A stretch of DNA of 64,000 nt from positions 100,555 to 164,554 of the forward strand of contig JAEMGR010000021.1 of assembly GCA_016458225.1 (NCBI GenBank), read 5' to 3'. The notes beneath the pieces were generated by a model, which saw nothing but the letters and a program-made list of their open reading frames with translations, did no database searches and had not been told where the DNA came from. A program made the position numbers and the translations under genes. This DNA is from Myxococcaceae bacterium JPH2 (lineage in GTDB: Bacteria > Myxococcota > Myxococcia > Myxococcales > Myxococcaceae). Each line of letters starts with the position of its first letter. The stretch's first letter is position 1. Of the stretch, positions 59,029 through 64,000 are shown piece by piece.

Positions 59029-59439
59029 TCAGCGCCGCCCGAAGAAGGCGGCTTGCAGGAAGCGCATCCCGGCGAAGATCTGCTCGACCCGCTGCTCGGA
59101 GAGCGAGCCGATGTACGCCCCGAGGTGTGCCTTGTCGATGGCGGAGACCTGCGACACCACCACCACGCTGGGCTTGGGCAGGTTGCCCTCTCCGGGGTCG
59201 AGCAGGACGTTGCCGGGCTCGCTGGCGCGCTTGAGATTGGACGTCAGCGCGCAGACGACCACGCTGTGGATGCGCGAGCGATTGAGCACGTCGTCCTGAA
59301 TCACCACGTGCGGATGCGGGATGCCGGGGATGGACCCGCGCGTCTCGTCGGATTCGACCCAGAAGACATCGCCGCGAAAGATGTCTCCGGGAACTCGCTC
59401 GGCTGACAGGGTGGGCTCCTCACGTCCGTTCCGCCGCAT
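59029..59439 (-). CDS. PemK/MazF-family protein, orphan
   Basis: A 136-residue protein with the MazF/PemK fold: IFRGDVFWVESDETRGS at the start, then HPHVVIQDDVLNRSRIHSVVVCALTSNLKRASEPGNVLL, SVVVVSQVSAIDKAHLGAYIGSLSEQRVEQIF. MazF toxins are sequence-specific mRNA endonucleases. The usual antitoxin gene is absent: upstream lies the stop of the DPP-IV-like gene, and downstream the hairpin. It may be an orphan used as a regulator, as MazF is in some myxobacteria, or an inactive member. ATG 59439 has no strong ribosome site. Confidence 0.85.
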   Translation of the reverse strand: MRRNGREEPTLSAERVPGDIFRGDVFWVESDETRGSIPGIPHPHVVIQDDVLNRSRIHSVVVCALTSNLKRASEPGNVLLDPGEGNLPKPSVVVVSQVSAIDKAHLGAYIGSLSEQRVEQIFAGMRFLQAAFFGRR

Positions 59440-59478
59440 CAGAGCGGAGCCCCTGGAGGGGAGCAACCCACGATTGCG

Positions 59479-61683
59479 TCAGCGCGGCGCTCCCAGGGTT
59501 CGGAGGAAGAAGAGGCCCACGTCGTCGGCGTAGTAGCGGTCCGCGGGAGGCATGGGCGAGTGCGGCTGGCCCGGCATGATGAGCAGGTCGAAGTGCTTGC
59601 CTGCTCGAATCAGTGCGTCCGCCATGCGCATCGTCGTGGAGAGCGAGGCGTTCACATCGCTCGTCCCGTGCATGAGCTTGAGCGCTCCCTGAAGCCTTCC
59701 CGCCAGCGCGACGTTGGAGCCGGCCGCGTAGCCCTCCGGGTTGGCGCTCGGCAGGTTCATGTACGGCTCGTTGATGATGGCCTCTTCCTCCATGGCGCCC
59801 GGGGCGCCCGCGTAGCCCGCCTTGAAGAACTCCGGCGCCGTCAGCATGCCGCGCAGCGCGAAGTAGCCGCCCCACGAGTGGCCGTAGATGCCCGCGCGCT
59901 CCAAATCCATCCAGGGGCGCGATGCGGCGAGCTGCTTCAGCCCCGCGACGTAGTCCGGAATCTCCGTCTGGCCCACGCGGCCGTAGTTCGCGTCCTGGAA
60001 GGCCTTGTCTCGCCCCGTGCCTCCGCGTGGATCCACCATCACCACGACGAAGCCCAACTGGGCGAGCCCCGCGCACGACATGGACATGGAGTTGCCCACG
60101 TACGTCCAGGGCAGCGAGAACAGGAAGGGGCCGCCGTAGATGTACGCGAGCACCGGATAGTGGCGCGAAGGGTCGAAGTCGCGCGGCTTGTAGATGACGC
60201 CGTGGAGTGGGGTGTGGCCATCGGCGGCCTGCACGATGACTCCCTCCGGCGGGCGATATCCCAGGGACTCCACATCGCTCGCGTCCGTCGTCGTGAGCCG
60301 CGCGCGGACGCGCCCATCCGTGGTGGAGGCCAGCTCGCGCACGCGCGGCATCGTTCGAGTGGACCACGCGTCCAGGTAGAACTTGCGCGAGGGGGACAGC
60401 CAGACGAAGTGCGTGCCCTCGCCCGAGGACAGCCGCTTCAACGCGCCGCCCTTCAGGCTGCCCCGGTAGAGCAGCTGCTCATACGAAGGGCCCGTGGGCG
60501 AAGGGGCCAGCAGATAGACCGCGTCGGTCTCCGGATCCACGCCCACCACCTCATGGACAGGGAATGCGCCGCGCGTCACCTGTCGGATGCGCCGGCCGTC
60601 GCTGTCGTGCAGGTAGACGTGTCGCCAGCCATCCTGCTCGGAGATCCACAGGAAGCCCTTGCCTCCGGGCAGGGGCGTCACGCGCTTCGCCCATCCGCCC
60701 ACGGCGAGGTCCAGGCCCGCGACGAAGGTCTCCGGACGCTCCTCGCGAACGAGCAGGCGACGCTTGCCCGACACGGGGTTCACCGCCGTGAGGTCCAGCC
60801 GCTTTCCATCGCGCGACAGGTGAAGGAACAGCGCCTCGTTCCGGTCGGGCCACCAGCCCGCGAACCAGTCGTAGGTCTCGCCCTCGACGGGCGGGATGCG
60901 GAGGACCTGGCCCGAGCGGGCCTCCACGACGTACAGCTCTGCCTTGAGCAGCGGCGTGCCCACCTTCGAGTAAGGCACCCAGGTGACCTTCTCCACCGCC
61001 GAGGCGTAGTCCACCACCGGGAGCTTGTGGACCGCGCGCTGGTCCTCGCGCCACACCACCAGGAAGCGCCCGTCCGGCGACCACGGTGCGTCCGGGATGT
61101 GCCAGTCGAGGAACTCCTCGCCCGCGTGCTCCACCACGGCGCCCCCGGCCGCGTCGACCACCGCGAAGCCATTGCCGCGCTGGAGGGCCGCCGCGCCGCC
61201 TTGGGGCGCGAGGAAGTGCTCGCGTGACAGCGGCCACGCACGCCGGTCCTCGGGGGCGAGCGGCTTCACCTGCCCGTCGACGAGGCCCATCACGAAGCGC
61301 TGTTCGCCCAGCGCGAAGACGATGCCCTGCTCATCGGGCGTGAGCGCCACCTCGCGGAAGCGAAGCTCCGGGACGGGCTTGCCCAGCAGTCCGCCGAGCT
61401 GCGCGCGCAGAGACTCCGCGGACACGAGGGGTTCGACCCTGCCCGTCTTCGCGGACGCCAGCGCCCAGGTGCCACCCGTCTTGCCCTCCCGCGCCCAGAA
61501 CACGACGCGGTCGCCGTCTCGGAGCCAGCGCGGCGTCACGAGGCTGTCGTGCAGCGTCATGGGGAACCGGCTCACCGCGAATGCGGTGTCCAGGCGCTCC
61601 TGGACGTGTGCGTCGGGCACGGCCGCGGAGGGCGCGGTGGTTCCCAACAGCAGGAGCAGGAGCGAGACGGAAAGGGGGGGCAT
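59479..61683 (-). CDS. Secreted S9 prolyl-oligopeptidase/DPP-IV-like peptidase
   Basis: A 734-residue protein with signal peptide (SVSLLLLLLGTTAPSAA), a beta-propeller and an alpha/beta-hydrolase domain. Triad: S603 in GHSWGGYF, aspartate in HGTSDVNAS and histidine in MPGQPHSPMP. DPWPY-type propeller motifs are poor. It shares only the general fold with the DPP-IV-like gene at 9407-11611. It probably cuts peptides in the periplasm or outside. Divergent from a LysR regulator with a dyad between them. Confidence 0.9.
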   Translation of the reverse strand: MPPLSVSLLLLLLGTTAPSAAVPDAHVQERLDTAFAVSRFPMTLHDSLVTPRWLRDGDRVVFWAREGKTGGTWALASAKTGRVEPLVSAESLRAQLGGLLGKPVPELRFREVALTPDEQGIVFALGEQRFVMGLVDGQVKPLAPEDRRAWPLSREHFLAPQGGAAALQRGNGFAVVDAAGGAVVEHAGEEFLDWHIPDAPWSPDGRFLVVWREDQRAVHKLPVVDYASAVEKVTWVPYSKVGTPLLKAELYVVEARSGQVLRIPPVEGETYDWFAGWWPDRNEALFLHLSRDGKRLDLTAVNPVSGKRRLLVREERPETFVAGLDLAVGGWAKRVTPLPGGKGFLWISEQDGWRHVYLHDSDGRRIRQVTRGAFPVHEVVGVDPETDAVYLLAPSPTGPSYEQLLYRGSLKGGALKRLSSGEGTHFVWLSPSRKFYLDAWSTRTMPRVRELASTTDGRVRARLTTTDASDVESLGYRPPEGVIVQAADGHTPLHGVIYKPRDFDPSRHYPVLAYIYGGPFLFSLPWTYVGNSMSMSCAGLAQLGFVVVMVDPRGGTGRDKAFQDANYGRVGQTEIPDYVAGLKQLAASRPWMDLERAGIYGHSWGGYFALRGMLTAPEFFKAGYAGAPGAMEEEAIINEPYMNLPSANPEGYAAGSNVALAGRLQGALKLMHGTSDVNASLSTTMRMADALIRAGKHFDLLIMPGQPHSPMPPADRYYADDVGLFFLRTLGAPR

Positions 61684-61740
61684 GCGGTGAAGCTAGGAAG
61701 TCGAATCCAGAACCTCCAATATATTCTTCACCGCTCATCC

Positions 61741-61755
61741 AGACGGAGAACGTCT
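61741..61755. promoter_or_regulatory. Dyad upstream of LysR gene
   Basis: Perfect 5-bp inverted repeat AGACG-N5-CGTCT, ending 4 bp before the LysR ATG and within 60 bp of the divergent peptidase start. An AATATATT island lies next to it. Confidence 0.35.
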
Positions 61756-61759
61756 CAAT

Positions 61760-62659
61760 ATGGAGTTTCGCCAGCTTCAGCTCTTCGTCGCCGTGGCGGA
61801 GGAGCTGCACTTCGGACGGGCCGCCGCGCGCGTAGGCATGGCGCAGCCGCCCTTCAGCCAACAGATTCGCCGCTTGGAGGCCGAGCTGGGCGTCACGCTG
61901 CTGGCGCGCACGAGCCGCCGCGTGGCGCTCACTCCCGCGGGCAGCCGCTTGCTCGATGAGGCGCGCACGTTGCTGGCGCGCCGCGCGGACGTGGTGGCCA
62001 CCGTCCGCCGCGCCGCCCAGGGCGAGACAGGCACCTTGCGCGTGGGGTTCGCCGCGTCCTCCGCCTTCGGCATCCTGCCGGACATCGTGTCCCGCTTCCG
62101 GCGCCGCTTCCCGGAGGTGAAGCTGGAATTGGACGACCGCGAGAGCCTGGACGTGGGCATCGCGCTCGTCACGGGAGAGCTGGACGTGGCCATTGTCCGG
62201 ACGCCGTTCCGCCACGAAGGCATCACGGTGGAGCGATTGCTCAAGGAGCCGTTCTCGCTCGCGCTTCCCTCGAGCCATCCGCGCGCGGGTCAGCAGTCCG
62301 TCACGCTCGCCTCGCTGGCCAATGAGCCCTTCGTGCTCTTTCCTCGCCACGCGGCCCCGGGGCTGCACGACACGGTGACGAGCATGTGCCTGGCCGCGGG
62401 CTTCTCACCGCGCATCGTCCAGGAGGCCAGCTCGTGGCCCTCGGTCATCGGCATGGTGGAGGCGGGGCTGGGGCTCACGCTCGCGCCCGTGTCCGCCGAG
62501 GCCCTGCGGCCCCGGGGCGTGGTGTTCCGGCGACTGCGTGGCGCCACGGGGTTCGCGGAACTCTCCGTGGCCTTCATGGGCACCCGGCCCACGCCCGCCG
62601 TGGTGAACTTCCGCGCCCTGGCCCACGAGTCCATCAGCCGACGCCCCCATCAAACCTGA
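61760..62659 (+). CDS. LysR-family transcriptional regulator (BenM/CatM-like)
   Basis: A 299-residue LysR protein: helix-turn-helix (MEFRQLQLFVAVAEELHFGRAAARVGMAQPPFSQQIRRLEAELGVTLLARTSRRV) with the AQPPFSQQI sequence of the aromatic-catabolism branch, and a substrate domain (LRVGFAASSAFGILPDIVSRFRRRFPEVKL, VEAGLGLTLAPVSAEAL). The ligand is unknown. Divergent from the S9 peptidase gene, its likely target. Confidence 0.92.
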   Translation: MEFRQLQLFVAVAEELHFGRAAARVGMAQPPFSQQIRRLEAELGVTLLARTSRRVALTPAGSRLLDEARTLLARRADVVATVRRAAQGETGTLRVGFAASSAFGILPDIVSRFRRRFPEVKLELDDRESLDVGIALVTGELDVAIVRTPFRHEGITVERLLKEPFSLALPSSHPRAGQQSVTLASLANEPFVLFPRHAAPGLHDTVTSMCLAAGFSPRIVQEASSWPSVIGMVEAGLGLTLAPVSAEALRPRGVVFRRLRGATGFAELSVAFMGTRPTPAVVNFRALAHESISRRPHQT

Positions 62660-62696
62660 CAAACAGTTGACCCTGCCGCGAGGCAGTCTCCGGTTC

Positions 62697-63047
62697 ATGA
62701 ACAAGCCGGCGGAAGTGGTGGAGACGTACTTCGAGGCGTGGAGGACGCAAGACGAGGTGCTGTTGCGAGGGACCCTCGCGCCCGAGGTGAACTTCGTGGG
62801 GGTATTGGGGACCGCGGACGGCGCGGACGCCTGCGTGAAGGGGCTCGTGCACGGCATGTGGAAGCTGTCGCCCCGTGTGTCGGTGCTGCATCGCTTCGTG
62901 GATGGCGCCGAAGTGCTGACCTGGTTCGAAATCCATCCGGGTGGCGGGGCGCCGGTGCAGGTGGCGAACTGGAGCCACGTGGAGAATGGCCGCATCACCC
63001 GCATTCGCGTCACCTTCGACCCGCGCTCGATTCTGGAGAAGCGCTGA
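62697..63047 (+). CDS. NTF2/SnoaL-like protein
   Basis: A 116-residue small alpha-beta barrel: KPAEVVETYFEAWRTQDEVLLRGTLAPEVNFVG, ACVKGLVHGMWKLS, VLTWFEIHPGGGAPVQVANWSHVENGRITRIRVTFDPR. Such proteins bind small ligands or isomerise them. Function is unknown. ATG 62697 has only a weak ribosome site. It follows the LysR gene by 37 bp. Confidence 0.84.
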   Translation: MNKPAEVVETYFEAWRTQDEVLLRGTLAPEVNFVGVLGTADGADACVKGLVHGMWKLSPRVSVLHRFVDGAEVLTWFEIHPGGGAPVQVANWSHVENGRITRIRVTFDPRSILEKR

Positions 63048-63110
63048 GGGTTGCGCTACGCGGGAGGCTCCACCGGTCCCCGTCCGGTGGCCGTCCCGAG
63101 GAGGCAGCGC

Positions 63111-63500
63111 ATGCGCATCACGGTGTCGAGTGTGATGGTGGATGACCAGGCCAAGGCCCTGAAGTTCTACACGGAGAAGCTGGGCTTCGTGCTGAAGGTG
63201 GACGTCCCCACGGGGGAGCACCGGTGGTTGACCGTGGTGTCGCCGGACGCGCGCGAGGGCACCCAGCTCCTCTTGGAGCCCATGGGCTTCGCGCCCGCGC
63301 GCGTCTATCAGAAGGCGCTGTTCGACGCGGGCATCCCGCTCACGCAGTTCGGCGTGGATGACTGTCAGGCGGAGTACGAGCGGCTGGTGAAGCTCGGCGT
63401 GACTTTCCGGGGCCCGCCCGTGTCCATGGGGCCGGTCACCTTCGCCCTGTTCGAGGACACCTGCGGCAACCTCATCCAGATGGCGCAGTTCCACGGCTGA
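63111..63500 (+). CDS. VOC-family (glyoxalase/bleomycin-resistance-like) protein
   Basis: A 129-residue protein with the vicinal-oxygen-chelate fold: MRITVSSVMVDDQAKALKFYTEKLGFVLKVDVPTGEHRWLTVVSP, then ALFDAGIPLTQFGVDDCQAEYERLVKLGVTFRGPPVSMGPVTFALFEDTCGNLIQMAQFH. The metal ligand positions are partly kept (H in GEHRWL, E in LFEDTCGN). Typical role is an isomerase or a ligand-sequestering resistance protein. ATG 63111 has GAGGAGG upstream. Confidence 0.88.
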   Translation: MRITVSSVMVDDQAKALKFYTEKLGFVLKVDVPTGEHRWLTVVSPDAREGTQLLLEPMGFAPARVYQKALFDAGIPLTQFGVDDCQAEYERLVKLGVTFRGPPVSMGPVTFALFEDTCGNLIQMAQFHG

Positions 63501-63606
63501 GCGGTGCTTTACATGTGAGGGATTGTCGTCGCGCGGCGCGTCTGGACTGGTTTTCCTGGGATGGATAGGGTTTGGCTCCCCTCGTCATCCCAAGGAGTCT
63601 TCCGCG

Positions 63607-64000
63607 ATGAGCCTCGGCAGAAGCGGTTGTGAGCGTCACTGGCTGGGTGCGGCGCTCGGGTTGTTGTTCCTGGGGGCCTGTGGCGCGCCGGAGCCCCGGC
63701 CCGCCACCTCGTCCGAGGTCGCGCGAGACGCGGTCGCGGGCGACGTGGAGGTGGCCCTGTCGGTGCCGCATGCCGCGCTCTCGAGCAGCGAGTCGGTCTG
63801 GGTGACGGTGACGTTCACCAACGTGTCCAACTCACCGGTGCGCGTGTTGAAGCGGCACGCTGCCGTCGGGGGGCTCCGTGAGGACCTGCTCTCCGTGACG
63901 GTGGACGGCGCGAGCGTGCCGTACCAAGGGCGGCGCTATCACTGGGCTCCGCCCCGTGAGACGGACTTCCTGCGCTTGGAGCCGGGCGAGCAGGTGTCGA
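63607..64000 (+). CDS. Lipoprotein, probable M35-type metallopeptidase (partial, runs off window)
   Basis: ATG 63607 has AAGGAG upstream. A signal and lipobox LFLGAC (Cys25) are followed by an Ala/Pro-rich linker and a beta domain (VALSVPHAALSSSESVWVTVTFTNVSNSPVRVLKR, DFLRLEPGEQVS). This front domain resembles that of myxobacterial M35 deuterolysin-type peptidases. The zinc site (HExxH...D) would lie beyond the window edge, so the peptidase call is tentative. Confidence 0.62.
   Translation, partial: MSLGRSGCERHWLGAALGLLFLGACGAPEPRPATSSEVARDAVAGDVEVALSVPHAALSSSESVWVTVTFTNVSNSPVRVLKRHAAVGGLREDLLSVTVDGASVPYQGRRYHWAPPRETDFLRLEPGEQVS

Overview
The window is uniformly GC-rich, densely coded DNA with many GTG starts, many secreted or lipoprotein hydrolases, one-component regulators sitting divergently beside their likely targets, and two loci of the SitA5/Imm11 type, lipoprotein polymorphic toxins known from outer-membrane exchange in myxobacteria. 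I read it as a chromosomal segment of a myxobacterium (Myxococcota, Cystobacterineae: Myxococcus, Corallococcus or Archangium-like). No rRNA, tRNA, CRISPR array, insertion sequence or integrase was seen.

Region 1 (1-6128, minus strand) is the start of a natural-product operon that runs off the left edge. In transcription order it has a B12-binding radical SAM protein, an acyl-CoA-dehydrogenase-like flavoprotein, a stand-alone adenylation enzyme, a discrete carrier protein and an NRPS condensation domain. The adenylation enzyme carries the specificity residues D-L-L-Y-L-A-L-V-C of the proline-activating enzymes of pyoluteorin and prodigiosin synthesis, so the cassette should convert proline to a pyrrole-2-carboxyl starter on the carrier.

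Region 2 (6.4-20.7 kb) has a secreted protein, an FAD aromatic hydroxylase, a DPP-IV-like peptidase, a BlaI/M56 signalling pair with two tandem operator dyads, an erythromycin-esterase-fold lipoprotein, a DoxX protein, a LytS/LytTR two-component pair with direct repeats in its upstream region, and a PD40 propeller protein. Region 3 (20.9-22.8 kb) is a SitA5-type lipoprotein toxin with an AHH nuclease tail that lies one frame out, followed by its Imm11 immunity gene. A second, collapsed copy lies at 50.1-51.0 kb, where a deletion joins the toxin 5' part to the immunity 3' part.

Region 4 (22.8-49.1 kb) holds accessory housekeeping and stress genes: AraC/DUF3224, a histone-H1-like basic protein, a thermolysin-like M4 peptidase without signal peptide, oleate hydratase, an Ada/2OG-oxygenase DNA-repair pair, an S41 protease, an M3 oligopeptidase beside an Lrp regulator, LysR-MFS and LysR-LysE divergent pairs, an R2K ATP-grasp enzyme with an unknown partner, a Tat-exported hydrolase, a diheme cytochrome, an ankyrin protein and a serine hydrolase.

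Region 5 (49.3-64 kb) is rich in small regulatory modules: PadR/DUF1048 with a 44-bp palindrome, an ECF41-like sigma factor divergent from an AhpD-like gene with a matching ECF41-type promoter between them, a MarR/NmrA-type pair with two palindromic boxes, HxlR/GST with an inverted repeat, an orphan MazF-like protein, a second DPP-IV-like peptidase divergent from a LysR gene, NTF2-like and VOC proteins, and the 5' end of a lipoprotein gene resembling M35 metallopeptidases.
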